Below, piece by piece: positions 1 through 14,300 of a stretch of 64,000 bases of DNA. The position numbers were made by a program, and so were the translations under genes. Numbering within the stretch: the stretch's first letter is position 1; every line of letters begins with the position of its first letter. The notes under the pieces are model-generated. The model saw only the letters and a list, made by a program, of their open reading frames with translations, was not told the DNA's origin and ran no database searches. This DNA comes from Augochlora pura (Eukaryota > Arthropoda > Insecta > Hymenoptera > Halictidae), in the NCBI RefSeq assembly GCF_028453695.1, contig NC_135777.1, positions 10,529,714 to 10,593,713 of the forward strand. Reading direction: 5' to 3'.

Positions 1-545
1 TCAAACGCAAGGTGCAAGTGAAAGGATAGCAAACGGGTGTATATATTACGTGCGAGTTTAGAATCCGTCTCTTAAGAAGGAAATAGTCTTGTTCGGATTT
101 TAGTCCAATATCATAAGTGTGTTTGGCAAAATGAAGTAAATTTTTACTCAAATAGGTAGGTAAATACAATGTTCTTTGTTATTTGCGAGTTCAATAATGA
201 TCAGAAATAAATTATTTGTCAAAAATACATTTTTGACAAATTATTAGATAGAATGTTGGACATGCTGTGCAATAAACGAGTAGTATTATTATTATTTATA
301 TATTTCTATTTATATTGAGTCTGCATGATTTTCTAATAAACTTTTTATTGTATGAATGTATTACATTTGTTGTTGTATTTTTCATTTTATAATTAAATCA
401 AAAGTAAAAATTAAAATGTTTGTAAGGAATTTCTGGTTTGATGAATTGATAACGACAAAATACTCTGAAGTTGTTGTTCAATTACGAATCTTGACTATTT
501 ATTTCAATTGTACGTTCTCCCCTTCGCTTACGCCAGAACTCGGAA

Positions 546-673
546 TTAACTGCACATGACAGAGACGGAGCATTTTCGAAGACTGTTCCATCTAATCCCA
601 TTTGTGTGATCTCTCCTGCAGCACATTTCAGAGCGGTCTCCGAAAATGTTCTGTTTCCGTCATGTACAGTTAA
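546..673. mobile_element. TTAA-flanked hairpin MITE, 128 bp
   Basis: The segment starts and ends with TTAA. Its two ends are inverted repeats of about 36 bp: the left begins CTGCACATGACAGAGACG, and the right, reverse-complemented, begins CTGTACATGACGGAAACA. The arms are separated by about 45 bp, so the whole element is nearly a hairpin. A TTAA target duplication is the signature of piggyBac-type transposition. It has no coding capacity. The terminal sequence differs from the other TTAA elements in the window, so it is a separate family. Confidence 0.7.
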
Positions 674-1574
674 TCCCAAGCCATTTAAAAATATTATTTT
701 CACATTACTACGTTGTTTGTCGTATAACAGTTATAAATAATTAGTCTATTATTTTTCCTTATCACCGAATCTTTTCATACCATCGAACGTACCAAATAAA
801 TATTTGAGCTCGGTATTACTTGAAAATCCCGTAGCAGACAGACATCATGCTCACATCTATCATAGATATCAAATTTCATTTGTTACCGCTTTTGGACTTA
901 TCCAAGACGTATTTATAAAGGATCAGGGTTTCTGAATAGCTACCATTGGGGATCGGTACTTTTTGATACCCAGAAAATCATACATGCTTGCGATACCATG
1001 ATTCTTCGTACAAGGGAATCGATACCGTTTAAACATACTCAAGGCCCAACACTAGTTATCGCCATCTTCAGAAGATATCGCGGAGGGTATTGCCAAGTCA
1101 GCGGGGCCACTGTATCTGCTAATCACTGTTTCGAAAGTACTTTCAACGGCGACGTATACGTTGTACACTCGTGTCCGCCGAATTCTTAACCAGGTTACAT
1201 CTTCCAAATTTTTTTTCGTTTCTGGCCATTCTTACGATGCGAAATCGTACCAAAGATCATCGTTCCGCCAAAAATCCTCGAATAGATTCCGCGATCGCAG
1301 CGTCGTTGCTTTCTTCGAAGATAGGAAAATTCGCGAACACACCGTAGACTGAGAACAATTTCGAGAGTATCGTGTTCATTCAGTTTGCATCGGAGACGAG
1401 AATATTTGATAAAGCTTTCCGAAATATTCCTGGCTTTTTATTCGAGGCTTTAGAAGAAGCGATTTGACCGCGGTCGCTCGTACGCTATAGGTCGAATCGG
1501 AAATTGAGAGGGTCAATGATTCGTGAACCCTCCGTCAGATTCGATCGTGAGGGTGTCCGGTCTTTACTCAACGA

Positions 1575-1614
1575 ACGCGCGCGCGCGCGCACAAACAAAC
1601 ACACACACACACAT
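1575..1614. repeat. Alternating (CG)n-(CA)n tract
   Basis: A run of CG dinucleotides passes into ACAAACAAAC and then CA dinucleotides, about 40 bp in all. Alternating purine-pyrimidine DNA of this kind can adopt Z-form and is a common microsatellite. No gene feature depends on it. Confidence 0.85.
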
Positions 1615-4600
1615 GTAATAAGTATAATTTCCGTATCCAGCGGCAAAGAGGTCCACGAGCCTATCAAAGCGTCGTACAGTGGGGAGAATAGTGAAGAAGT
1701 TATGTCAACAATCAAAGAAATAGTGATACAAATGAGATAAATCAATGATTTGTTTGTTTAAAAGTGATGATCCCATATTGCATAACTACAGAGAAATAGG
1801 GATAATGTTGTATGGACATCTATTAACTGCGAACATTTATGTTCAAATATTCGAACAAAATTGCGATTTATGATATACTATACACCATGTCCTGTAGATT
1901 TTAACAAGCTGATTTTAAATCCGGTCGCAAAATTTATCTACCTCTTCAGTATTCCTCGAAATATTTGATAAATCAAAAGTTGGAATGTTTCAAGAATATT
2001 ACGAGTTTAACACAAATTTTCAAGGTTATAAAATATTCATGTTGTATTTTCTCTATTTTTCACTCGTTCCGCAACATTTAGGCTTCGAAAAAAGAAAATC
2101 ACTTTTTTAATTTCTATCGGAAGTTCATTGGTTTCGACAGAATTTTCGTCACTTCCACCCACTGTGCATCGCACCGATCGCGTTCAAAAAAGTAACGGGT
2201 CGAAAACAAGCTGAAGAAACATACTTTTTTCTGGAGCGACGGTTCTGCTCGTTGCGCATACTTTTCTCTGCGCTTGGACTCGATCTTTGACCTCGTGTCG
2301 TGATGATCGTGAATCCCGGCGTCGCACGGAACGAAAATCGTATGCTTTTGATCCCCTGATCTTACAATCCGGTTGAAGTCTTGGTAAATGCTGTCCTAGC
2401 GAATCAATGATGTGTCACTGTTCGTTCGCGTCGAAAATTGCAACAATTGCATCCGTCTAACGCGGAAGCATTGAAGCCTGAGAAACGTATCGGTAGCCCT
2501 AATCGTCCCACACGATCGAGGAGGTCATCGTTGTTGCACGATTCCTTCGCATTTCTATTTCCACCTGAATCTTGAACTGATACAACGGCGAACGTTCCTT
2601 GACACTGCGAAGCAAAACCACGAGGAGGCCTACATCACAGCTAGGTGGTAGTTTACTCGATGACGATGCCATGCGAACTGACCGGCTAACCGATTACGTT
2701 GCGGCGCCCGCAATCGCGGCGGCAGTCCACAATCGTCGACGCTGACCGGGGCTTGTTATCTCAGACCTTATCAACCCTAGCATCTGATCTTCCTATATTT
2801 CGTATTCCTCTTCAAAATTGAAGATGCACCATGTACTCAGATTGCGTACACAGCGCACGATTTTAGCGCGAGAAATGCGACTCTGATATTATTCCTTTGT
2901 CACTCAAGCCATTTAAAATTTATTTTCATTGTCTTCATAGTGGAGCCTTCGAGTTTGAAAATAAATATTAAATGATTCCGCTCCAAAGAAGTGCAAAGGA
3001 TTAAAGTACTTTTTACATTACTGTATTGGTTTATATTTAAAGAATTTTTGAAAATGTGATTATTGTTTAGAATAGTTTAGAAGAAATAATATAGAATAGG
3101 AAGCGAATGAATGCGAGAAACGCGTTGAAAATCTGGTCGAAAAGCGAGACGATCGTGGTACGAGAGGCTGCTGTCAGCGCAACAGGTCTCAAGGATGCGG
3201 CCAACTCTCCGGAACGATCATAGATAGAATACCTTGCGTAACCCGTCGAGGCTCATCCTTCATGTTGGTAAGAAGGTCTCCGATTACGCTGGAAAATCTC
3301 GTCCGAAGAACACACGAGAGATGCAACAAGACAAGGATGATAGGCGACGGATCGATCGTGTCGGCCAAAATTTAACCCCACGACATCCCGAGATCGCGGG
3401 GTCACGACGATCAACTGAAGTCGGTCTTGGAATGATCGAGCTTGTAAACTCCGCTCGATTCTCGTTAACCTTTCTCGCGAGATTCAACGTTCGAGAATTC
3501 GGGTAAACTTTCAGTTCGCTGATATACTTTATTTATTTAATTATTTATTTATTTCATAGATAAAGTTCTTTTAGATTAGGAAGTTAAGAAATTTTATATT
3601 TTCAAGCATAAGATGTGTAAGGAATTTTAATTAACTTCAAAATGTATCATATTTTGACAATTAACTTTAGGATAGTGTCAAGATCACAGAAAATACAATA
3701 AGATTATTGATAATTTTAAATATATAAATATGTAAATATCTTCTAATGACATGTAATAAAATTAATGATGTTTGATTATAATCGTCCACGAAAGATTCAT
3801 TGCAAATAAACTTGATATCTATATTTGAAAAAAACGTATAAGCGATAGATTCAAAAGATATATTGGTCTTCGAGAGATTGCAGCTCGAAGTACTGAAAAA
3901 TCGGTGAGGAACTCTATCTCGGCCGTGCCGAGAAGTGAAAGCAGTATCGACAGATTCTTGCCGAACGCGGCTGAGGCTGAAAGTTGTAGCCTTATCGGAG
4001 ACCGTCAAGGCTACCGATACAGCTGAGGATGCTTATGCACCGGGCGTCCACAAAAAGTAACTGTGAAAGAGGAGACGTTCGAGTCGAGGCGAAGGCATAT
4101 GCGTAATTCATAATTTGTTTCGGCCGAGGGACTGAGGGAATGAACGTTTATTATCTGTCGTTATCCACAATTATCCGAGTGTCGCGCTGACAACGCAAAG
4201 AGCAAAAGTGGCGCGTGTTACTAGATTGCAATTGTACAGAAATATTTTCTTGCCACTATGTTTCGCAACGCATACTACGTACTACTCTAACAGTTCGAAT
4301 AAATTATTTAATATTTATGTTAGATAATTCTATTATCGCAAACTGGTCGTCAACGACTGTGTAAACATTTTTCGTATTTGTTTGAGGAACAAAATTACCT
4401 GTTGCGGATGCCACGTGTGTTGGAAGAAATTCTTGAAGTACCTCATAGTGGACGAATCACCGCACCATAGGATACTTTCTCTTCTAATGTTACGTACATG
4501 TATGCCAATCTGTGCCAGAGTATAATTTATCGTGTCTGTGCCATCGTTGTTTTCCTTGTCAAAGATCTTCTTCCGTCGAGGAGAACGTTTTTGTTTTTGT

Positions 4601-7485
4601 CAGGATACTGACACGCACAGACTCGGTCGCAAAACCGTGATAAAATCGATTCGTTTGATTGCGATTGGACGAAATTAAAAGTACACACTCGAAATATTCG
4701 GTCGACGTTGACGGCGATCGATTGGAACGGCGTCGAGATCGCGAATCATGGAACACGGATCCTGGGTCGGCAAGCGAAAGTTTTGAAGCGTGCGCCACGG
4801 TGCACGCTCGGCAACTAATCAAGTTCGGAGTCCGATCACGGCGAGACGGAGTACGTCCGCCCGTAAATGTCACCTGCTCATTACCTATCCGCGTTACGTT
4901 GGTCACTTGTACGCACAAACGACTTTGCAGGTAGTCAGCGCTGTCCTCTTTTCCGAATTACTGAAAATTTTTTTTATATTTAATTAACGAAAAAACAAAT
5001 TTGTCCGTAACAAGTACAATTATAAATATTATACACACGAAATCCTTTCGACGACGTTAACGCGGTATTGCAAAAAGATGGCAAAGTAATAAAGTAAATA
5101 ATAGTATGTAATTCGAAGTAAAGAAAAGGATACTATATTATTCCAAAGATTTTAACAAGTTTATAAACAAATAAATAAATTTAATTTAGGATGCACCATT
5201 CGATGCGAAAAAATCCTCCGGATTGGGAAATTGATTTTTCTACCAATACAGAACAATCAAATCGTCTTGCTTTGTGAAAGATATTATAATCGGACGTTTC
5301 GAAACAGTTTATAGAACAGACACGTAGACTTTGCTAGTTTGACATTTGCGGAGATGGTAACCGCATTCTATGCAAAGGATAATATACTCTAGACTAATGG
5401 AGTAATGGGACGTCAAAATGATTTCCGTAACAAATGTCACGACAAACTATGCGGAGTAGATTCTATCGAAAATTCTTTATTGTGTCATTTGTATGTACAC
5501 CTCCCTTGCTTCGAAACCGTAATCCTAGAAGTTAAATATTTTTTCTCACAGCCCAACGATCGAAGAAACAATTATTTCTTGATTTCGAAATTCTCGAACG
5601 AAGGTTTATCTATCTCCTGTTCGTTTCGAAACTCCGCTTTATCTATGGCTGACTGAGGACTTCCGGTAGTGCGGAGCCAGTGTTTCCTAAAATAAAAACA
5701 TGTGCGTTTATAGCAGTTTCATTAACGCAGTGTTTTGCCTGCTGCTTTATCGACATTCGATAATGCATTGTACCTACATTTCATCGATTTTTGCCTTCTC
5801 TCCCTCAAGACGACCTACTACGGTACCCTGATTCGTGTTCATACACCATCCTTTCAAACCTAATTCTTTGCCGCGTTTTTGGGTATACTAAATTGGGTAT
5901 ACAATTGAAGTTCCATCAAGTATTTGCAAACATCTGATTGTAGAAAACTAATTTGCCGATGCATCGAAAAACTATCTCTGTCGTTAAATCATATATAGCG
6001 CGGATGAAGTACAAAAATAAAACCAACATCGTTTTATAAATGTTAAAGACTTCAATCTTGAGGCAAGAATAGAACAATCGTTGTAGGGAAACTTATTCGT
6101 GCACTGTTTGCTCTTATAGCTGCTTTACAGCGTTATTTATGAAGAAAATCGTTACGAGTTCAACCGAATAACATAAACATTATATTCAACAAAATAGTGA
6201 TTGACTATGCTAAGAGTAAATCTCGTTGAAGAACATATTGATATTTGGAATTATTTTTGTATCCTGTATAACGTGTATCGTGTTGTATGTCATTTATCGG
6301 TATTGATGACCAAATATTTGCATCAACACCCGACAGATGTCGTTTTTTGTTTCGAGGCAGTCTCTGAGTGTTTGATTCGTTTCTCCGTGTTATGATTTAC
6401 GTTTCTATTCGACATTTGGCGATAGATGTTACTCACCTTTCTGAAAAAGACACCTAGGCGAAGAAAGACGCGTAATTAGAATCGTTATTGTCTTGTACGC
6501 GGTATAAGAAACTGTTCCTACTAACCTTGCACCCTTCCGAATACTTCGAAGTCGACGCCGACCAATTTCGACATTTTCAGATTCTTATAATTGTGGTATT
6601 AAACTCCAATAACGGAACTACGAGAAGGTGTATTGCAATTTTTAAATATCTCTCGACTAATGTTGGAACATCGTTCGTCGAGGCTAACTGTATGTGCGTC
6701 GTTGATGTGTGAAACAAAACTCAACTAGATGTCGCCATGCGAGGTTATATCAGCTGTTCCGGTTAGTTAATACCGGTATCCTTGGAAACTATTTTCGGTA
6801 CGTTTCAAAGAGAATTAAATTCGATTTGCGACTAATGCAGGCTTGATACGAGCTGTGTCCCATTCGAATATTTTTTAGTGAAAGCATCCTTCCCACGCGC
6901 CAAAATACACGGTTGAACGTCCAACGATAAGATTCACACAAGTGACCCAATTCTACGCGTTAGTCGCATTTCGCTCGCTGTATTAACACTATACAGACAA
7001 CTGGCCAAATACCAACACCGAACCGCTTTCGGCGCATTAAATCCCAATTTCATAGAAAATAATATTAAAAATAACAAATCCTACGAAAGAGAAATACGTC
7101 CTAAGTACGAGGATTGTGTGATACTAGTAATAAAGAGAGGACGTGGGATGTAAATTAACGTTGACCTATCGATTTCGATATATTGTCCGGCTTAGCAAAC
7201 AAGACCATTGCAAACGTGCTCATTGTCCGGTTGATAATTCATTAGTAGGGTAATTTGGGTAGCGTGGTAAGTTGAGTGAATATATACGATTAGGTTCAAT
7301 TTGAAAATCAAATTCTATCGGCACATGTCTGGTCTGCTAATCGCGGTTACATATACATACATAGGCAGATAGGTAGATAGATATGTATATTAGCGTGGTG
7401 GGCACGGGCGCGGGCGCGCAGGTATTGGTCGATGTTCGGAAGCGCGCGCACGAGAGTGCCAGCAAAAAAACTCGCGAAGTACAGA

Positions 7486-7530
7486 GGCGTATAAGTCGTC
7501 CCCACCGCGGCCACCACGGCCAGTCAGTCT
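7486..7530 (+). promoter_or_regulatory. Candidate TATA/initiator promoter of the CGRRF1-like gene
   Basis: A TATAAG element lies at 7490-7495. About 32-36 bp downstream are two overlapping initiator-like motifs, CCAGTC and TCAGTC (7520-7529). The local DNA is strongly GC/CpG-rich, and the first coding ATG is about 795 bp downstream with no intervening gene. The spacing fits a TATA plus initiator start, but no transcript supports it. The implied leader, 7526-8319, is GC-rich and contains CGA trinucleotide and GTGCGTGC repeats and several upstream ATGs, which could lower translation. Confidence 0.4.
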
Positions 7531-8319
7531 CAAGCTTCGGCTAATACGTGTTCTCGGTGGTGTTTGTACGATCTCTTGCTAGTTACACACGAGATTTTAC
7601 GGTCGCGCGAAAACCTATCGGACAATTCGTCGATCGAAAACGAATCGAGCACAGTGGTTCCGCATCTGTACCGGTGCTGCAGCTGGTGCGTCGATCGTTC
7701 GAACTGTTCGAAGGAGAAGCCCGTTTCGGGTCCGATCGGCATCCCCGCGCGCTATGCCAAACGATCGTCTTGGTTCTTCCAAGAGAAACGCGCGAGTCAG
7801 TGACATTTGATCGATGACCGAATCGTTTGACGAGAAGAGAAGAACGTTGTTCGATTTGCTGTTCCGCGGATTGTTGTATATGCGAACGACAACGACGTCG
7901 ACGACGACGACGGAGACGGAGACAGCAACGGGAACGCCAACGCACACGGGTGTCGGTCGATGAGGTTAGGGTGGCGTACTATTCGCGCGACGAAAATACG
8001 GATACGCGATGCGGCTCTGACAGTTGTGGTCGGTCCGATCGTGGTCGTTGCATCGTTGGTCACGCGTCCGGAGACAGAACGGTGTGTACAGTGGTTGAGG
8101 CCGACACGACCGGCGGCCGCGGCTCTTTGACAGCGCACCGTTACAAGTGAGGTTAAACCACCACCGCGGGAGCTGGTGCATACCTGTGTTCGTACGTGCA
8201 TGCGTCCGTGCTCGTGTACGTGCGTGCGTGCGTGCCTCGTGCTCTTGCGTGTGTGTGTACCCTGTACCTGTACATCTTACGTGCTGCGCACGGAGAGGAC
8301 AACACTCGGCTCGAATACG

Positions 8320-11300
8320 ATGACGGCGATGTTAGTGTCCGTGGCGGAGCTGTCGAACATTTTCTTCGTTCTCGCGGTGTCGATATGCTTCTGTGGAGTA
8401 TTCTTATTCATCATCAGGTACTCGTCTGCTGCTTCCTATTTGACCGACTGATATTTACACCGTAATCGTTTCGTCAGACCGCAAATCTTTACGCGGAATC
8501 GCGGTTTTATCGAACGAATTGCAATGGTGTAATCACGGCGAGATAATATTGTTATCAATGATTCGAATGTGTCTAGAACGCGACGGAAAATGTCCGCGTT
8601 AAATTCCGCGCTGGTTTACACGCTCGTGTAAACATTAGAAGTGCATAAAATCGTTGTAAATTACCAGCGATCGTTTCTGATCCAGATCGATCCATATTCG
8701 AGCAACATCGTGCAATCTATGCCCATCGTTAATGAAGTAAACAAAACATAATACAGTTGGAATAGGTTAAGGTTCGTTCAACAGATTCCGGGTCCATTTT
8801 AAGTTTTCGCGCGTTCGCGGTAAAATTGAACTGCAGCGAATGGCAAAGATTCGCCGGGAAACTAGATTTAGATTTGAGAATGGAGTCTGATGGGGAAGGG
8901 GCATGATCTGGCATTCCATAGGGTTAACAACCTTGTCGGCGACAAAGAAAACTATCGAATCTCGAGTTCGATGCATTCATCTCTGGAAAGATGCGATACC
9001 AACGAAGGCTCGACCGGTTTACGTCAGCAATAGTCTGTGACCTAGTGGCTATGACCGCAAAGCTTCGCAGCATGATAATGACGTTTCCGTCTTCTCTCTG
9101 TCATCGATTTACCGATTTGTTTGTTTTTTTACTATAATTTATTACGAATGCACATATGTACAGCGTCTTTGTTTTGCGTTCGAATTTAATTTCTCGTGCA
9201 AAAAAATACTATCATCGGTGCACGTGTAAGCTGTTACTGTTTAACGTCGGCGGGCACTGCAATTTGCGCTTTTTCAAAAGCAAGCTCTCGAAGGTTGACG
9301 ACATCCTACTTGAGGAACTGTTTACACAGTTCCAACGTACGAACACAAGGATCGTGATCGATATCTCACTTTTCAGTTATCTACCTTTTCAAAGTTCTCT
9401 TGTTACATTTCCATAAGCTGAACCGAATGATAAATTGTTTACAAATCGTAAGAATGCATTTATCACTCTGACGACCCGTATTCATGCCGTCTGATAAACA
9501 GTGACGAATTGTTGGAGATAGCGATGAATATTAATAAAACGTGTAATCTATCTTCGGTTTCTTCTAACAACAAAACAATAAGATCCGATTCTGTTTTCTA
9601 GAAATGAATCTAATACTTATTTGAAATGATTCAGCATCCGCAATGTTCCAGGTCTTTCGCTTGGGTTCGACTTGAATGGTTTAGCAATCGCGTCGATTTG
9701 ATCTTGATTTGGATAACGAACTCGGAACATCGCAAACGAGTCTTGTCAGGGAATTCACGCGTTCCGTGTTCGCTTATGACAAAAATTATCGTAGCCGGCT
9801 CGTGTCAGTGCGACGCGTTTCAAATAGGTCGATGTACGGTCGAATGTTTGTACTAAAAAAAAAAAAAAGGACAAACTGTGAGCAAGGGAGCGAGGTAGAA
9901 AAAGCACTGAAGCTGCCCTGTTATCTCTGTGCAACGGGATTAGTGACACGATGTACTACATAGCACGTACTGTGCGAATCGGATAGCAAACACTGAGCCC
10001 GGATAAATGTCGATAGAGCCAGTGCAACTGATGTCGCGTTCCGTCAGGTTTCGTCGCGTCCTCTCGAAATTAGAGACTCGCGACGGTTTTACAGCGCCGC
10101 GTAAAATACTTGGCGAGTCAATAACAATATTTATGCGAGAGATTAGCAGCGCGTAGAGAATCGACCGATGGGTTATATTTCCGTTGGTCGATTGCATAAT
10201 AATCGCCGCGATGGTGTCACACCAATAATAATTTTTTGCTTTGTTTATTATTCCATTAAATAACAATTAGAATACTTATAATAAGAATACTTATTAATTC
10301 TTTCTTATTTCAATATAATTTCTTCAAATTGAAACTGAAATAAAGTTAGTTTTTTGTATTATCTGTGAAATACAAATAACAAACCATTTGAAATGATCGG
10401 ATTATTTCAAATAATTATTTGGTATCTTGTTTCGAATACAATGTGCCCAGGCCTGTTGTAGAACTCCGTTTATATGAATCCGACAAGAGGCATTCAGATC
10501 ATATAATCGGATAGGTTCATATAATAGAAGTCGTCAGATTATCCCCACTACTTGTAACTTTTCATAACATAACGTATAGTTCTCCATTGATCTTTTCAAT
10601 ATGTCATCGCATACGATCACTTTTATCCTCACCTCATTATTGCTTAATCTAAACATATACTATCTATTACTATTGACTCTGAAATTTTAAAGGTTTTATA
10701 ATAAATTCAAATAAAAGTTTAAAAATAAATAAATAATAGAATTCCAACAGCAGTTCACTACATCAGGCAATATCACTGTACCGAGCAATTCGTATGAATG
10801 GAGTTCTACTTTATGGATTGCACACGGTCAATCTATGTTGTTTATGTTCCCTGCACCAATTTCGCACTGCTAGTGTCTTCATTTCCAAATTTTCCAAACG
10901 TCGAATTAGCTTTCGATTTCGTTGAAGCTAGAAAAGAGTCTAGGTTTGTCTGGATCCGGATTTGTTCGGAACGATGTAAGTTTTGCAGAGCAGAAAATTG
11001 TAGGTTCTGCCGGCGAACACGTTGACCGGTTTGGTTGGCAAATCCGATCTAGATCTGCGAGAGAGTAAGGGATCGAGTCACCGTACTCGCTGCGAAAGCT
11101 GGTATTTATTTTCAAGGATCAATCTCGCAGTCTTATTTATAACGTTGAAACTGGTATTTAAACATAATTATCGATGCGTTCTAGAAGCAACGTCTCTTTG
11201 GACGCATGTATTTTTCTCGAATCGCGATTTGTTCGTTCGGTCGGCATGGAATAGTTGTCAAGGTCGCCGAGTCCACCTCGAACGGCGGGAGACTGCAGAA

Positions 11301-14300
11301 TCGACATATCACGTTGCGTTCGACTCGTTAATTAGTTCGGTGCTCTTACACACCGCGGAGTAATTTTTCGAAGCACGTCCGATATGGATGCTCGCTCAAA
11401 AGAGCTCTTTCTCATCCTCACCCGCTATTAGCGAGTCCCAATCGAATACAATTTTCACGGCCGTGGTCTCACTTCTCTCGATGTCAACTCAGCTAATCAA
11501 TCTTGTCGGACGCTGTGCATGGTGCGATCTTTCGAAGTATCTTTTCTGTTTTGTAGAGAAGGAACTTTGTTCTCTTCGAGTAGATCTCGATCGAACTCGC
11601 GGCACATTACATCAGATCCACAGTTCCCATTGCACACTTTAGCAACCTTTGCACCCTTTCCAACCTTTGCAACCATTGTGCAAGCATCGCATCCATTGCT
11701 ACCAGTGCCTCGACGTATCATCCTAGTCGGGCGAGTGGAACAACGACCAACACTTTTTGCGCCATCGACCATTGTTTTCCGAACCGGGAATATTCATGTA
11801 AAAGAATCCCAGGTGAAAACTGTTCGCATGCAGCAGCGATTTCAAACAGTGCGTTGCCAAGGCTGCCGATGCAAATACCGTTATCGGTTTCCCTCGTAGC
11901 GAGCAGCGGACGGCAAACAGTAAACGAGCAAACGAAGAGCAAACTGCCGCGAGGTTCTCTCGGACATTCTCGCTAAACGCTATCGCAACCAAAAATCGTT
12001 CGACCGCTGTCGCCTTTGGATTCTTTTTCGTCCTTGAGCCGTGCAAAACGAACAGAACGACGGTGTTGCAACGAGGACGAACTTTTGCTTCCACGATTCT
12101 CGGTTCGCTTGGTCGAACGGTCCTTCAAACAACTCATTGTCTTTTGGTGCTCCGAAAACACGCTAAATCCTATCCCCTTTAGATTCTGCGCCATCCGTTT
12201 ATTCCCGACAGCCGTACGCATCGAACGGTACAGATTCATGGATAAGATTTCTTCGGTTTCTTTTTTTCTGATCACTGACGTATGACGTTTAACGTCATTG
12301 GCCCTAGCGGCAAAAGAGGAGTGCTCGTTGCTCCGCAAAAATTTCAGACGACCACTAATTATGTTATGAGCCATCAACAATCCAATCTCTCAAGTTTCAT
12401 TGTACTACTGATTTTGTTTAAAAAATAAATAACAAAAAAGCTAGTTGGTTGAATCGTCATAGCATCTTCGAGGATCTCGGATTCTCGAGATTATCGGCCT
12501 TCGATCCTATCAGCATTGGATAATCCAGTACGTTCAGTTGCACTCTAGAAAATCCCATTTATTCTAGCTGGACGCGTCGTAATCGTGTCAATCGCCGGAT
12601 AGACAAGTCGTTAATAAACGGTCATTGTTTCTCGTTCACTGGAGACAAGGGTGATCCGTTGATCGGACTTTCGACAGTTTCAACAGCCTCGATCGTTTCA
12701 ACAGTTTCGAGAGTTTCGAATTGCACGCGATTGTCGAGCACGCGTTACGCTCGCTGCTTCAAAGTTCCTTTCGAATCGGTTTTCTTTCCCGGTGACCGCT
12801 TATCGGTATCGTTCCGCGTCCCCGCGGTCTTGCAATTGTTTGACGTGTTGCTTTCGGCTCGCAGGACCATGCGGACGGTGCGCCGTTCGCCGCTTAGCTT
12901 ATCCTTTCGGAAGACGCAAATATCCGCGGGTTTCGCAAACGATACGGCTAGTTTCGTCAGAGATCGAATGTCGTGCCGAACGGAGCTGCAACGCTTGCGA
13001 AACCCGCGGTACATGCGTCTGTCGTAGGGACACGGTTCGCGACTTGTCGTTCGCGTCCTCCGGCGTCGGAACCCGAGGAATCGTTTATTTATCGAGCACG
13101 CCCACTTTATTTGCAACTTTCGACGCAAACGATTGAACTCTTCTAATGGCCTTGCTAAAGTTCTAGTCCGCCCACTGGATCGAATTCGAACCCGGACTAG
13201 CGAAGTGAGTAGCCTGTAAGTTTTTCGTGGTTGGTTCACCGGACAATCGACGTCTCGACGCATAAGTGGTCTTGAGAATTCGCTTTCTGTTACAAATATT
13301 TACTTTAACGTTGTTCGGAAATTTAAGGTTCTAATATAGTAAGTCGTTGAATTCGCCTCGACGCTGACTAAAATATTATCAAGTCAAAATATGTATCGAA
13401 TTCGAAAACATTTAGGTGTCTAACACTTTTTTTTTTTAAAATGTTCTACACAAATTATTATATTCAAACTTGTAGAAATTGAATACTGGTGAACTTCCGT
13501 TGGAAAAATTATTTTGCTAGATTATCGGAAGTGTTTTTAAAATTATGGTTTGTTTTGAAATTGGATAGGTGCGTTCAGTGACGAGCCCCTTTACCGCTTG
13601 ACCGCTTACCCAGGAATCGAAATACTGTTGGCATCGATTGCAAGAGATTGCAACTAAACTTGACATGCGTAAAGATTGAAAAATGATTAAAACTAGATTG
13701 AATACTTCAAGGGACTCAAATAATATATACAAAACCGGCAGTAGAATCTGTTTTGTAATATCCTATAATTGCTATGTAAAATGTTCAATTTTCCTTTTAA
13801 GTTAAGGATTTTGTATTTGGAACGCCGTATCTCAGTACAGAATCATCTAACACGATTAATATTTTGAATTTAGGAGATTTAAAGAATTATCGCTAGACTG
13901 CGGATCCTTCTGCATTTATGGCATCAATAAATTGAAAAACATACTAAAAACTATATATATTAAAACAATTAATGACACGTTAATTGTATTGTCAATGTTA
14001 GCGAGGAAATCTTTTAAACAGTAAAAGACATTTCTTCTTATTTTGTTTTTATAAAATTAGATATGAAATTACATATGATATCACTATATTGAACTTAAAG
14101 AATTGAATTTTCGACATATGAAGCGAATTCCCAGGTTACTGTGCGACGCTTCGAGGACTCACGGTTGTCGTAGCTGCTGCCGGCGTCAGCGAAGGGTCAC
14201 GTCAGCGCGAACGCGGACCGCCAATTGTCTTCAATTGAACGAGGTCGAGGGAGGAGACATTCGTCTCCTTCCAGTTCCCATTTATGATTCTAGAAAACAG

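Larger units (their letters stand above)
1..7400. other. Gene-poor left flank, no recognisable coding exon
   Basis: I see no coding exon, RNA gene or transposase here. Open frames are short and of unlikely composition. The stretch alternates AT-rich DNA (for example 3500-3830) with GC-richer patches (2150-2760 and 3100-3490). It holds one TTAA-flanked hairpin MITE (546-673) and a purine-pyrimidine alternating tract (1575-1614). Whether it is intergenic or the intron of a gene starting to the left cannot be decided from this window. Confidence 0.5.

Noticed and set aside
7583..8201. Long open frames on the - strand opposite the CGRRF1-like leader
   Set aside because: They come from CGA/CGT trinucleotide and other GC-rich repeats. 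The translations are Arg/Ser/Val low complexity, and the + strand gene explains the region.
12745..13263. 172-codon - strand frame in a GC-rich island
   Set aside because: Arg/Ser-rich composition with no domain, and overlapping frames of similar length on the + strand. This is typical of non-coding CpG-rich DNA.
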